DNA of 64,000 nt from Thiohalomonas sp963783235 (lineage in GTDB: Bacteria; Pseudomonadota; Gammaproteobacteria; Thiohalomonadales; Thiohalomonadaceae). The notes beneath the pieces were generated by a model. It was not told where the DNA came from, searched no databases, and worked only from the letters and a program-made list of their open reading frames with translations. Below, one piece after another: positions 53,139 through 62,845 of this stretch (position 1 is its first letter; each line of letters opens with the position of its first letter). The stretch spans positions 744,001 through 808,000 of the forward strand of contig CAWAMN010000001.1 in assembly GCA_963783235.1 (NCBI GenBank). Reading direction: 5' to 3'. The position numbers and the translations under genes are program-made.

Positions 53139-54227
53139 ATGAGCGAGAGCAGACAGCACGTCAACGTCCAGGAACTGAGACGCTTGATTCCCCTTGCGGA
53201 ACTGACGCACGAAAACCTCATTGACGTGTCGAAAAAGGCCGTTGTTGAGGAACTGTCCAAAGGGCGGGTCCTGTTCAAAAAGGGCGAGGCGATCAATAAG
53301 TCGTTCTACCTGCTCTCGGGGGAAGTTGCGCTCGCCAGCGGGGCCGGTCCCGAAAAGGTGGTGGCGGGCAACACGCCCCAGGCGCGCTATCCGCTGGATC
53401 ACCACAACCCACGCCAGGCCACGGCAACCGCCCGGACGGATATTCGCTTCTGCCGGATCGACAACGATCTGCTGGATATTCTCCTCACCTGGGATCAGAA
53501 CGCCGGCTATATGGTCAATGAGATCGATGCCGGCAAGAGTTCCCAGCAACAGGTCGCCACGGAAGAGGATGACAGCGACTGGATGACGCAGATGCTGCGC
53601 TCCAGCATTTTTCACCGCATTCCTCCAACCAATATCCAGGCCGTTTTCATGCATATGGAGCCGATGCCTGTCCGTGCCGGTGAAGTGGTCATCAAGCAGG
53701 GTGAAGAGGGAGACTACTACTATCACCTCACATCCGGCCGTGCGGTGGTAACCCACACATCGGCCAAAAGCGGCAAGGTCATCAAACTGGCGGAGCTGAA
53801 AGCGGGTCAGGGCTTCGGAGAGGAGGCGTTGATCTCCAACTCCAAGCGCAACGCCAATGTCACCATGCTGACCGATGGCTCCCTCATGCGACTGGCCAAA
53901 GAACACTTTGAAAAGCTGCTCAAGTCGCCGGTCCTGCAAACGGTCGATTACCAGCAGGCTCAGGCCATGGTGATGAAAGGCGCCGTCTTCCTCGATGTCC
54001 GCCTCGATAGCGAGCATCGGAACGCGAGCCTTCCGGGCAGTCTCAACATTCCTCTTTACATGCTGCGCATCAAGGCGAAGGGCCTGGATGCGAGCAAGTC
54101 CTATATCGTCTATTGCGATACCGGCCGGCGCAGCTCCTCCGCTGCGTACCTGCTCAACGAGCGGGGCTTCGATGCCTTCGTCCTCGACGGTGGACTGATG
54201 GCGGTCAAACAGGCCGAAACCGCCTAG
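53139..54227 (+). CDS. Two cyclic-nucleotide-binding domains fused to rhodanese
   Basis: 362 residues. Two cNMP-type domains: a degenerate one at about 20-130 (SFYLLSGEVALASG) and a canonical one at about 150-265 (GEVVIKQGEEGDYYYHLTSG, then GQGFGEEALISNSKRNANVT, the phosphate-binding cassette). A C-terminal rhodanese domain has GAVFLDVRLDSEHRNASLPG and the active-site loop YCDTGRRSS. No DNA-binding domain is seen, so it is probably a cAMP-responsive sulfurtransferase or sulfur sensor. It converges with the adenylate cyclase gene 20 bases away. Confidence 0.87.
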   Translation: MSESRQHVNVQELRRLIPLAELTHENLIDVSKKAVVEELSKGRVLFKKGEAINKSFYLLSGEVALASGAGPEKVVAGNTPQARYPLDHHNPRQATATARTDIRFCRIDNDLLDILLTWDQNAGYMVNEIDAGKSSQQQVATEEDDSDWMTQMLRSSIFHRIPPTNIQAVFMHMEPMPVRAGEVVIKQGEEGDYYYHLTSGRAVVTHTSAKSGKVIKLAELKAGQGFGEEALISNSKRNANVTMLTDGSLMRLAKEHFEKLLKSPVLQTVDYQQAQAMVMKGAVFLDVRLDSEHRNASLPGSLNIPLYMLRIKAKGLDASKSYIVYCDTGRRSSSAAYLLNERGFDAFVLDGGLMAVKQAETA

Positions 54228-54246
54228 ATTCCTCTTTCCCGTACGG

Positions 54247-56463
54247 CTATTTGGTTGTCCGCTCGTAGACACCGTCCCAGGCCTCACCCGGGTCGTTTTG
54301 GCTCAGCTCCTCGATGCGCTCCAGATAGAGCTCATAGATGTGTCGGCCGGGGCAGGCGTCCCGCAACCGGGTGAAGGCGTCCCGGGCGCCGGACCAGTCG
54401 CGACTCCGAAAACGGCTGAGCGCATCGCCATAGGCCGCGAGTTCCTGCTGCAGGGCATCACTGCCCTCCTCCGCCCGGCACACGGGCTCATACACCGTGA
54501 TCGCCTGTGCCTTTCCTTTTACGCGCACGCGATCGAGTTCACAGAAGAGGAAGGCATCACCGGCCTGCCGGCGGGTCTCCTCACCGACAACCAGGCCGAC
54601 GCCATAAAACTTGGTGGTCCCTTCCAGTCGCGAGGCCAGATTCACCGAATCGCCCAGCACTGTGTAGGCGCGCCGATATTCCGAACCCATATCGCCCACG
54701 TTCATCAGGCCAGTGTTGATGCCGATGCCGATGTTGACCTCCGGCAAACCTTTTCGACGGAACTCCGGTTTGAGCGCCTCGCAGGCGGCGAGCATCTGCA
54801 GGGCCGCATCGATGGCGTGACGGGCATGTCCGGGATCCTCCACCGGGGCCCCCCAGAAGGCCATAATCATGTCGCCCACATATTTGTCGATGGTGCCGCG
54901 GTTTTCGAAGATGATCTTCGTCATCGGCGTGAAGAATTCGTTCAGCATCTCCTTGAGCTGCGTCGCGCTGAGGCTTTCCGAAATGGTGGTAAAGCTGCGA
55001 ATGTCGCAGAACAGCACCGAAAGCTCCCGGCTCTCTCCTTCGAACCCGTAATCGGCCTCGGGGCGTCGGTTCATCTCCTCCACCAGTTCCGGCGGCACGT
55101 ATTGGCCGAACATTCCCTTTAGCCGCTGTCGCCCCCGGAATTCCTGCCAGAACCCGTAGGCCACATTGAAAAGCGGAAGAACCACAACGAGCATAAGCGA
55201 GGGGGCCAAATCCAGGATCAGGCCTTGTTCCGACCACGACCAGAAGTTGAAGCCGATCACGGCGGCGCCCACCGCAACGCTGAACATCACCATCGAGAGC
55301 GGCGAGAGAAAGGGCAGGGTCAGCGCCAGCAGGATCCCTACCCCCACGGTCATTGAGAAATTGGCCCCTTCCGCCCAAGTGGGCTCCACCGGGAACTCGT
55401 TGTCCAAAATGCCGCTGATGATATTGGCGTGAACCTCGACGCCGGGATAAACACCATCCACCGGCGTGGCGCGTAGATCAAACAGCCCTTGGGCGGTGGT
55501 TCCCACCAGGGCGATGGTGCCGGCCAGCGGCATATCCCCTTCGAGCCGATCCCTGATCACATCGGTGGCCGAAATGTACGGATAGCTCCCCCGCGGTCCC
55601 CGAAATGGCACCATGGATCTGCCGAGGCTGTCGGTCGGGATCGCCCGATCACCCAGCTGAATGGTTTCGACCACGGTTCGCTCCCCAATCATGGAGATCT
55701 TCAGCTGCAACTTATCCAGCAGGTAGTAGCGTCGGACAGCCTCCAGGGCGAGCGAGGGATAGATCGCTCCTTTGTAGCGCTGGAGCATCGGTGTTCGGCG
55801 AAAAATGCCATCGGCGTCGGGCCGCAGGCTGAAGAAACCGCCGTTTCCGCCGGCCTCACCCAACTGTGCGATATTGCTGGTGTAGGTCGAGGGCTCGATC
55901 AGGTCCACCGCAGCGGCTTGGGCAGGGTCGGCAAACTGTACCGGTTGCGGCAGAACGCCTTTCGGCGGGTTCTGCTCGTAGTCGAAGATGAAGCCCATGA
56001 CGGCATCACCGCCGCGCAGCGCCTCGGCAAAAACCGCGTTGTTATCGAAGACTCCCAGGTGGCCCGATAGCAGTTTTGCCACGCCGGGGGCCTCCAGTCG
56101 GTTCTCCCTCAGCCGCTGCACCACCATTTCACCGGCATTGCGCTCCGCTTCCGGAAAGACAATATCGAACGCCACGACCACCACCCCGAGGCCGAAGAGT
56201 TTCTCCACCAGAAGAGCGAGGCGATCCCTGGACCAGGGGAAATGCCCCTCCTCCCGCAGACTCTTCTCGTCGATATCGATAATGACGATGCGGGGATCCG
56301 GCTCCTTTTTCTTCAGGGTGGCGCGCAGACGAAGATCATATGCGGTGTAATCCAGGCGCTGCATTGCCTCGCGCACCAGCGGGTATTCGGAGAACTGCAG
56401 GGAGAGGATGACTGAGGCGAGAAGAAGCCCGACGACGACCGGATAGAATTTTCCCTTTAGCAT
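54247..56463 (-). CDS. CHASE2-domain class III adenylate cyclase
   Basis: 738 residues. N-terminal membrane helix, a periplasmic CHASE2 sensor (IVIIDIDEKSLREEGHFPWS then RDRLALLVEKL), three membrane helices at about 365-440, then a class III cyclase domain. Metal-binding Asp are in VLFCDIRSF and KYVGDMIMAFWGAP; the Lys in DKYVGD and Asp in TVLGDSVNLASR favour ATP, so cAMP is the expected product. A tetratricopeptide-like tail follows. The adjacent convergent gene encodes cNMP-binding domains. It ends the minus-strand tmk-holB-pilZ-tatD run, 18 bases after tatD. Confidence 0.88.
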   Translation of the reverse strand: MLKGKFYPVVVGLLLASVILSLQFSEYPLVREAMQRLDYTAYDLRLRATLKKKEPDPRIVIIDIDEKSLREEGHFPWSRDRLALLVEKLFGLGVVVVAFDIVFPEAERNAGEMVVQRLRENRLEAPGVAKLLSGHLGVFDNNAVFAEALRGGDAVMGFIFDYEQNPPKGVLPQPVQFADPAQAAAVDLIEPSTYTSNIAQLGEAGGNGGFFSLRPDADGIFRRTPMLQRYKGAIYPSLALEAVRRYYLLDKLQLKISMIGERTVVETIQLGDRAIPTDSLGRSMVPFRGPRGSYPYISATDVIRDRLEGDMPLAGTIALVGTTAQGLFDLRATPVDGVYPGVEVHANIISGILDNEFPVEPTWAEGANFSMTVGVGILLALTLPFLSPLSMVMFSVAVGAAVIGFNFWSWSEQGLILDLAPSLMLVVVLPLFNVAYGFWQEFRGRQRLKGMFGQYVPPELVEEMNRRPEADYGFEGESRELSVLFCDIRSFTTISESLSATQLKEMLNEFFTPMTKIIFENRGTIDKYVGDMIMAFWGAPVEDPGHARHAIDAALQMLAACEALKPEFRRKGLPEVNIGIGINTGLMNVGDMGSEYRRAYTVLGDSVNLASRLEGTTKFYGVGLVVGEETRRQAGDAFLFCELDRVRVKGKAQAITVYEPVCRAEEGSDALQQELAAYGDALSRFRSRDWSGARDAFTRLRDACPGRHIYELYLERIEELSQNDPGEAWDGVYERTTK

Positions 56464-56481
56464 CGCCGTTGGCCGACGACG

Positions 56482-57264
56482 CTATCCGGCGCTGGGAAAA
56501 AGACGCCGGTAATTGGCCGTCGTCTGTCGAGCGAGACTCTTGAGGTCGACGCCCCGCTCTTCGGCAACCCGTTCGGCCACGTGCAGCACGTAGGCGGGAT
56601 AGTTCGGTTTGCCGCGTTTCGGCACCGGAGCCAGGTAGGGGGAGTCGGTTTCCACCAACAGGCGATCATCCGGTACCTGTTTGGCAACGTCGCGCAGTTC
56701 CCGGGCGCTGTTGAAGGTGACGATGCCGGAAAAGGAGATATGGAAGCCCAGTTCAATGGCCCGGCGGGCCGTTTCCCAGTCTTCGACGAAACAGTGCATG
56801 ATGCCGCCGGCCTCATCCGCCTTCTCCTCCTCCATGATGCGGAGCGTATCCTCGCGCGCTTCACGGGAGTGGATTATGAGCGGCTTTTGGGCTCTTCGGG
56901 CCGCCCGGATGTGGGTCCTGAAACGATCCCGTTGCCATTCCAGATCCCCTTCGCTGCGAAAATAGTCCAGCCCGGTTTCGCCGATGGCGACCACATCCGG
57001 ATTATCGGACCACCTCAACAGTTCCTCCTCGTCCGGCGAACGCTCCTCCTCGTTGGGATGCACACCCACCGAGGCCGAAACATTGCTGTAGCGGCCGGCG
57101 ATGTCGATGACGTCGGAGATATTGTCGTGGCCGATACCGACGCAGAGGAACGACTCGACGCCATTATCGGCCGCCGCTTCGAGGACCCCGTCCAGATGAC
57201 CGTCGAACGGTTCGAGGTCAAGGCGATCGAGATGACAGTGGGAATCGACGAGTTTCGCTTGCAT
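56482..57264 (-). CDS. tatD: TatD-family metal-dependent deoxyribonuclease
   Basis: 260 residues from ATG 57264, which places the metal ligand motif DSHCHLD at residues 6-12; the longer frame to 57294 adds nothing conserved. Further motifs: VGVHPNE, AIGETGLDYF, LIIHSREA, MHCFVEDW and LLVETDSPYLAP with conserved His, Glu and Asp. A 3'-5' exonuclease family with housekeeping position after pilZ and holB. Confidence 0.9.
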   Translation of the reverse strand: MQAKLVDSHCHLDRLDLEPFDGHLDGVLEAAADNGVESFLCVGIGHDNISDVIDIAGRYSNVSASVGVHPNEEERSPDEEELLRWSDNPDVVAIGETGLDYFRSEGDLEWQRDRFRTHIRAARRAQKPLIIHSREAREDTLRIMEEEKADEAGGIMHCFVEDWETARRAIELGFHISFSGIVTFNSARELRDVAKQVPDDRLLVETDSPYLAPVPKRGKPNYPAYVLHVAERVAEERGVDLKSLARQTTANYRRLFPSAG

Positions 57265-57318
57265 GGATAAAGTCCATAGCCCCGTATCCCGCAAGCGGAA
57301 TCCCGGAGCCCGGAATGC

Positions 57319-57669
57319 TTACATGGTGTGGGTTTGGCGTTCCGACTTGAGGGCACCGGCCAGATAGGTTTCGATCCTGCTGCGAACCGTGCCCTTGTCC
57401 TGTTCACTGAACTGGACACCGATGCCCGCGGCACGGTTGCCCTGAGCGCCCTTGGGTGTCACCCAGACGATCCGACCGGCGATAGGCAGTTTCTCCTTCT
57501 CTTCCATCAGAGTCAGGAGCATGAACACCTCATCACCCAGCTGATAATCCTTGTTGGTGGGAATGAACAGGCCGCCGTTTTTCACAAACGGCATGTAAGC
57601 GGCATAGAGCGCGCTTTTATCTTTGATGGCCAGCGAAAGAATGCCTTGTCGGCCTCCACCTGGGATCAT
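57319..57669 (-). CDS. pilZ: PilZ-domain protein, type IV pilus class
   Basis: 116 residues. PilZ-like beta barrel with VKNGGLFIPTNKDYQLGDEV, LPIAGRIVWVTPKGAQGNRA and GIGVQFSEQDKG. The usual c-di-GMP-binding RxxxR and DxSxxG are altered, as in the Pseudomonas PilZ class that does not bind c-di-GMP. Location between holB and tatD is the conserved one for the pilus-assembly PilZ. Confidence 0.85.
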   Translation of the reverse strand: MIPGGGRQGILSLAIKDKSALYAAYMPFVKNGGLFIPTNKDYQLGDEVFMLLTLMEEKEKLPIAGRIVWVTPKGAQGNRAAGIGVQFSEQDKGTVRSRIETYLAGALKSERQTHTM

Positions 57670-57701
57670 GTTCGCCTCACTAGTATCTAACCGCTTCTAT
57701 T

Positions 57702-58706
57702 TTACCGGTGCGCGGCACGAAAATAGCGTGCCCAGGTTATCACTATCTCTTCCAGCACCAGTTGGGCGTTCACCTGACGCTGGATCTGCCGCGTTCCCTG
57801 TTGGGTGCGGTCCAGCAGCCGGTAGAGTGCTTCCAAGTCTACCTTCTCGGCGAGGGGTTGCAAACGCCCGCGCAGATCGGGATTGGACAGCCGCGAGGCC
57901 TGTGGCGCCGAGCGCAGGCGGATCAGGTCAGCCAGACAGCTCGAGAGCCATCGAAGTACCGGTTCCGCCCCACCCTTGAACCAGCGTTCGGATACGACAA
58001 GAGGCAGTTCCCGCCGCTCGCTCAGGGTCTGCAGCGCCTCGATGACGGATTCACGTACCGCCAGCTGATCGCCGCTGGCCAGTTCGAGGGCCGCCAGAGG
58101 CGCGCCTCCGCTCATGGCCAGCAAATCCGCGGCGCCGCCCGCTTCCTCAACGCGGGCCTGCAGCCACTCACCGGCCTGCTCCGGTGTCGCGGGCGGCAGC
58201 AGAACCTGCTGGCAGCGGCTGCGAATGGTGGGCAAAAGTGCCGTGGGCCGGGAGCTGCATAGCAGGAGAACGGTACCCTCGGTGGGCTCCTCGAGGGTTT
58301 TGAGCAGGGCATTGGCGGCATTGATGTTGAGCCGATCCGCAGGCGAAACGATGGCCACTCGCCGGTTCCCGTACTGCCCCTTCAATCCTTGAAACGCCAC
58401 CACGCTTCGGACCCGGTCGACGGTAATCGCCTTGCCCTCCTCCAGCGGCTCAATAAGGAGGAAATCGGGGTGGCTGCCCGCGGCGTAAAGGGTGCAACCG
58501 CGACACCGACCGCAGGCGGTGCCGTCGTCGCCGGGCTGCTCGCAAAGAAGCGCCTGTGCAAATGCGGCGGCCAACGAGCGCTTGCCGATACCCTGCGGTC
58601 CGGTCAGCAGCAGGGCATGGGGGAGACGGTCGGCACGGTATCGTCGCACCAGATCATCCCAGGTATCCGTTTGCCAGGGAAAGGGCTTCAGAGATTCCGG
58701 ACTCAC
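57702..58706 (-). CDS. holB: DNA polymerase III subunit delta prime
   Basis: 334 residues from GTG 58706, chosen because GGAGG lies eight bases upstream and the frame beyond is tmk antisense noise. Features: HALLLTGPQGIGKRSLAAAF near residue 28, zinc module CGRCRGC, ADRLNINAANALLKTLEEPT and LLPTIRSRCQ. A clamp-loader subunit. It overlaps the tmk stop by four bases. Confidence 0.9.
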   Translation of the reverse strand: MSPESLKPFPWQTDTWDDLVRRYRADRLPHALLLTGPQGIGKRSLAAAFAQALLCEQPGDDGTACGRCRGCTLYAAGSHPDFLLIEPLEEGKAITVDRVRSVVAFQGLKGQYGNRRVAIVSPADRLNINAANALLKTLEEPTEGTVLLLCSSRPTALLPTIRSRCQQVLLPPATPEQAGEWLQARVEEAGGAADLLAMSGGAPLAALELASGDQLAVRESVIEALQTLSERRELPLVVSERWFKGGAEPVLRWLSSCLADLIRLRSAPQASRLSNPDLRGRLQPLAEKVDLEALYRLLDRTQQGTRQIQRQVNAQLVLEEIVITWARYFRAAHR

Positions 58707-59334
58707 GCAGCGCCTCCCCCCAGATAGTCGTCGAGAACGGTGTCGAGCCCTCTCTGGACCGATTCGAGCGGGCCGGAGGCATCGATCACCCGAACCCGCT
58801 CCGGATCCGCCGAGGCGCGGCGGCAATAGCCTTGGCGCACGCGCTCGAAAAAGGCGACCGCTTCGCGCTCGAAGCGATCGGGTTCACTTCGCGCGCCGGC
58901 CCGCGCCAGCCCCACCTCAACCGGAACGTCGAGATACAGGGTGAGATCGGGCTGGAGTCCCGCCTGAACGAAGGTTTCCAGGGTGGCGATACGCTCTTCC
59001 GGAACCCCCGACCCGCCCCCTGATAGGCGTACGTAGCGTCGGTGAAGCGATCGCAAAGCACCCAACGGCCCGCATCGAGCGCGGGAAGTATCCGCTCGTG
59101 CAGGTGCTGGGCCCGGGCGGCGAACATCAGCAGCAACTCGGTGTCCGTGCCCATATCGGTATTGCGGTGATCGAGCAGCAAGTCCCGGATTGACTCGCCA
59201 AGCGGCGTGCCGCCGGGCTCGCGGGTCAATACGACATCAATGCCGGCCTCTTCCAGTCGCTGGCGAACATAAGCCAAATTGGTGCTCTTACCACTACCTT
59301 CGGAGCCTTCCAGGGTAATAAACCGGCCTCGCAT
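58703..59334 (-). CDS. tmk: Thymidylate kinase, one-base frameshift in a G run
   Basis: About 210 residues. N-terminal frame: FITLEGSEGSGKSTN (P-loop), LTREPGGTPLGESIR, and VLCDRFTDATYAYQGAGRG. The continuation VPEERIATLETFVQAGLQPD then LTLYLDVPVEVGLARAGAR is in another frame. One missing G in a run of five (plus-strand C run 59005-59009) explains the break. The gene is essential in bacteria and has no second copy in the window, so a sequence error is the most likely cause. Confidence 0.85.
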
Positions 59335-59513
59335 CGGACGCCCTCACGGAGAAAACCCCGCAATCGTACCGGGCACCCGCAGGTCGGGCAAATGCAAGGA
59401 TAAGATTCGAGGGGCGGGATTCGAGGGGAAGCGCGTTGCGCGTCCGTTAATTGATGGAATCGTCGCGAAGCGACACCGTTCCTTGTCCCTCGAATCGCGT
59501 ATCCCGGGACCTC

Positions 59514-60059
59514 TCAGCTGAACGGCCCCTCGAAGGCGGTGCGCAACTTTTTCAGTGCGGCCGGGGTCTCCACTTCCATCACCTGTTCCTGGACCCATTT
59601 GTTTTCGGCGCCCATCACCTCCTCGACATGACTTCCGAACAGACGCAGCAAAGGGTAACTCGGTTCGCCATCGATGACGTTGTATTCGGAATAGCTGGCC
59701 AAACGCGCATTCAGCAGTTCGAGGAACGCTTCACGGTAATCGCCCGGCCCGAGTTCCTCGATGCGGTTATCGTTCATCGTGTCGACGAGCTTCAGCGCCA
59801 GGGTGTTGGTGAAACGCTGACGCTCATCATCGTCGGAAACGCGTTCAACGACCCAGCGATCGGTCATGATGATGAAAAAGCCGAGGAATTCGCCGATGGT
59901 GTCCAACAGCTGTTCATTCGAGCGAAAGTTGAAACCCTCGCTATACATTTTGTTGACGGTGTCCTGGGCGATTCGCCAGCCGTTGAACGCAACGACGCCG
60001 GCGATCTCCTCTATCGACTTCTCACGCTTTTTGTTGTGCCATTTGCTCTTGACGCGCAC
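59514..60059 (-). CDS. Conserved hypothetical protein
   Basis: 181 residues from GTG 60059 with AGGGAG upstream. Helical, soluble and acidic, with KSKWHNKKREKSIEEIAG, EGFNFRSNEQLLDTIGEFLG then FFIIMTD, and a GDYREAFLELLNARLASYSE segment. I do not recognise a named domain. It is divergent from the Sfum_1244-like gene with about 127 bases between, so the two may be co-regulated. Confidence 0.75.
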   Translation of the reverse strand: MRVKSKWHNKKREKSIEEIAGVVAFNGWRIAQDTVNKMYSEGFNFRSNEQLLDTIGEFLGFFIIMTDRWVVERVSDDDERQRFTNTLALKLVDTMNDNRIEELGPGDYREAFLELLNARLASYSEYNVIDGEPSYPLLRLFGSHVEEVMGAENKWVQEQVMEVETPAALKKLRTAFEGPFS

Positions 60060-60186
60060 GGGAAAACTCCCTGGGTTGGTGGCCGCGCGAATTGGCAGCC
60101 GGAATGCGAAATGCTAGCGTTAGCGATAGCTTAGTATTTTACTCAGCATTTAACTGGAGGCAACTCCACGCCATACGGAGTCAACC

Positions 60187-61233
60187 ATGGTAACTGCCAG
60201 CGACGAAACGCTGAATGCCCTTGTGGCGACCGTGCAGCACAATTGTGACATCTCCGACGCCCTTTACGCCCGCGAATACACGATGTGCATTTACCTTTTG
60301 AAAATGCGCGAACTCTTCCGCTGGGAGCAGGCCTTCGGCTATGCCGACCGCCTGCCCAAAGAGGATCTGGGCGAGTGGCTGGTGGCCCGCGAGGCCCACT
60401 GGGAGACCCTTGACGGCCAGGATTATACGCCCCTGTCCCTGAAGGGAGAGGAATTCGACCCGTTCGACGACGAAGCCATCAATGCCCAGCTCTCCGGGCT
60501 CGGACTCGTCTACTCCGGCGGTATCGGTGCCTGGCGAAAACCGCACTTCTTTCTCGCCGATCTCGAACGTCGCGAGAGTTTGGATGGCCGCACCGTCTTC
60601 ATCGCCGGCCGCGAAAGGGCCCGGGACATCACCGCACCGCCGGCCATGAGCCGGGAGGGCAATGTCTTCGTCCGCCGCGAGTCACTGCGTCGCATGATCT
60701 GGGAAAAAGTCGAGGAGTGGCAGTGGCGCAAGGACGATGAGCACCCCATGGCGCATCTGGTTCGGGCCTATCGGCTGAACGATGATATCGACTCGGGTAT
60801 CGACAGGCTCACGGATGACGAAATCGAGACCCTGATTCTGCACGAACTCGGCGAAATCGAGGCCGGGAAGCGCCTCGGAAGCGAGTGGGAGCATATGCTG
60901 GCGCAAAGCGGCCGCACCCGTTTCGAACTGGTGGCCCGGGCGGTACGCGACCACTTGGCTGACACCCTGATCACCCTCCCCGGTCTTCTGGAACGGGATG
61001 ACCCGGCCGCCCTGCACTTCTACATGGCGAACCTTTCCGGCATCCGCCGCGAACTGTTCCCCTCCCTGCGCAACGCCAATGCGATGTGGCTGCAGGAGGG
61101 GCGCATCGAGCCGCTGCTGAAAGCGGTGGAAAAGGGACAGAACCATTGGGAAAAGGTGGCCCGCCGGCTCCTCGCCACCTACCGTGAGCAGGCCGAACCC
61201 GAGGCGATGGAAGTCGATGAGGTTGCGTTGTAG
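60187..61233 (+). CDS. Sfum_1244-family conserved protein
   Basis: 348 residues from ATG 60187 (CGGAG upstream). The sequence HNCDISDALYAREYTMCIYL then LKMRELFRWEQ, followed by GEWLVAREAHWE, matches my recollection of the Sfum_1244 family. That family occurs in sulfur-metabolising and deltaproteobacterial genomes and has no known function. No signal peptide or membrane helix. Conserved acidic and Trp residues dominate. An inverted-repeat element starts immediately after its stop. Confidence 0.65.
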   Translation: MVTASDETLNALVATVQHNCDISDALYAREYTMCIYLLKMRELFRWEQAFGYADRLPKEDLGEWLVAREAHWETLDGQDYTPLSLKGEEFDPFDDEAINAQLSGLGLVYSGGIGAWRKPHFFLADLERRESLDGRTVFIAGRERARDITAPPAMSREGNVFVRRESLRRMIWEKVEEWQWRKDDEHPMAHLVRAYRLNDDIDSGIDRLTDDEIETLILHELGEIEAGKRLGSEWEHMLAQSGRTRFELVARAVRDHLADTLITLPGLLERDDPAALHFYMANLSGIRRELFPSLRNANAMWLQEGRIEPLLKAVEKGQNHWEKVARRLLATYREQAEPEAMEVDEVAL

Positions 61234-61236
61234 GTT

Positions 61237-61485
61237 GTACCACGGGGTGCACGGGGAAAACACCCATGGGCGAGCCCCGCGGTCATGACGGCTTCGCCGT
61301 TTTCGGCCTCAGGGTGGCCTCCTACCGGTGTAGAACTCCGCTGGATCGGATAGGTGCAGGAGGTCGGTCCTCCGGCCGAAAATGGCCCGCAGGGCCATCA
61401 CTGCATTTTTGGGAGGGCCGGTGCATCTTGAGACCGGAACGCTTCGCGGTGCCTGCCCAATAAATCCCCGTGTCCCCGTGGTTAA
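61237..61485. repeat. Inverted-repeat element ending in GGTTAA, 3' of rarA
   Basis: TACCACGGGGTGCACGGGGA at the left pairs, with small gaps, with TCCCCGTGTCCCCGTGGTTA at the right (about 61466-61485). The 200-base interior has no gene but contains GC-rich stems (GGTGCAGGAGGTCGGTCCTC, GGCCCGCAGGGCC). The right terminus provides the TAA stop of rarA on the minus strand. Probably a MITE. Confidence 0.65.
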
Positions 61486-62831
61486 CCCTTCTTTCCCGCC
61501 TTCCGATCCAGCTCGGCCAAATGGGCCAACTTCTCGCTAATCTTGACCTCCAGACCGCGTGCCACCGGCCGGTAATAGCGGCGGGCCGGGAGCTCCTCGG
61601 GGAAATAGTGCTCGCCGGCGGCATAGGCGTCCGGCTCGTCGTGGGCATAGCGGTAGCGGCGCCCGTAGCCCAACTCCTTCATCAGCTTGGTGGGGGCGTT
61701 GCGCAGGTGTATGGGGACTTCCAGTGAACCATGCCCCTTCACATCCTCCATGGCGGCGTTGAAGGCCTTGTAGGCCGCATTGCTCTTGGGCGCAGCGGCG
61801 AGATACAGGATGGCCTGGGCGATCGCCAGCTCCCCCTCCGGACTGCCCAGCCGCTCCTGGACATCCCAGGCGTTGAGGGCGATCTCCATGGCGCGGGGAT
61901 CGGCGTTGCCAATCTCCTCCGAGGCCATCCTCACCACCCGACGGGCGATGTAGAGCGGATCGCAGCCGCCGTCCAGCATGCGCGCAAACCAGTACAGAGC
62001 GCCATCCGGCGACGAACCACGGACCGATTTGTGCAGCGCCGAAATCTGGTCGTAAAAGGCCTCGCCACCTTTATCGAAGCGGCGTACCCCACCGGCGAGC
62101 ACCTCCTTCAGGACCGCTTCGCTGATGACATCGCGGTCCTCTCCGGGCTCGGCGAGGTCGGCGGCGATCTCCAGAAGATTCAGCGCCCGCCGTGCGTCCC
62201 CGTCCGCCACCTCCGCCAAGTGGTCACGAAGGGCCGGTGCCAACGCCAGCGGCTGCCGACCGAGCCCTCTTTCGCTGTCTTCCAGGGCACGGTCGACAAT
62301 CGTGCGAATATCGGTCGCCCCCAGCGCCTTGAGCACATAGACGCGGGCCCGGGAGAGGAGCGCGTTGTTGAGTTCAAACGAGGGGTTTTCGGTGGTAGCA
62401 CCGATAAAGGTGACCGTCCCGTCTTCGACGTAGGGCAGGAACGCGTCCTGCTGGGCCTTGTTGAAGCGGTGCACCTCATCGACGAACAGTACTGCCCCCC
62501 GTCCCTCTTTGGCCTGGAACGTGCGGGCCTTCTCGACGGCAGCGCGAATATCCTTGACCCCGGAGAGCACGGCGGAGATCGAAAGGAACAGCGCGTGGGC
62601 CCGGCCGGCGGCCAGGCGCGCCAGGGTGGTTTTCCCGGTCCCCGGAGGGCCCCAGAGAATCATCGAGTGCAGATTCCCCGACTCGATGGCGGTGCGCAGC
62701 GGCTTGCCCGGCCCCAGCAGGTGTGTCTGCCCGAAGAACTCATCGGGGGAATGCGGGCGCATGCGGTCCGCGAGGGGCCTCAGGGGCTCGGTCTCCGAAC
62801 CTTCCGCGCTTTCTTCAAACAGGTCGTTCAT
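61482..62831 (-). CDS. rarA: Replication-associated recombination protein A
   Basis: 449 residues. AAA+ clamp-loader-like ATPase: RMRPHSPDEFFGQTHLLGPG near residue 24, Walker A GPPGTGKTT near 61, Walker B VLFVDEVHRFNKAQQDAFLP near 111, and sensor GATTENPSFELN near 145. The C-terminal KGHGSLEVPIHLRNAPTKLM is the MgsA family end. It acts at stalled replication forks. Its stop is the end of an inverted repeat. lolA lies upstream, the usual lolA-rarA order. Confidence 0.93.
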   Translation of the reverse strand: MNDLFEESAEGSETEPLRPLADRMRPHSPDEFFGQTHLLGPGKPLRTAIESGNLHSMILWGPPGTGKTTLARLAAGRAHALFLSISAVLSGVKDIRAAVEKARTFQAKEGRGAVLFVDEVHRFNKAQQDAFLPYVEDGTVTFIGATTENPSFELNNALLSRARVYVLKALGATDIRTIVDRALEDSERGLGRQPLALAPALRDHLAEVADGDARRALNLLEIAADLAEPGEDRDVISEAVLKEVLAGGVRRFDKGGEAFYDQISALHKSVRGSSPDGALYWFARMLDGGCDPLYIARRVVRMASEEIGNADPRAMEIALNAWDVQERLGSPEGELAIAQAILYLAAAPKSNAAYKAFNAAMEDVKGHGSLEVPIHLRNAPTKLMKELGYGRRYRYAHDEPDAYAAGEHYFPEELPARRYYRPVARGLEVKISEKLAHLAELDRKAGKKG

Positions 62832-62845
62832 GGATGGTCTGGTTG

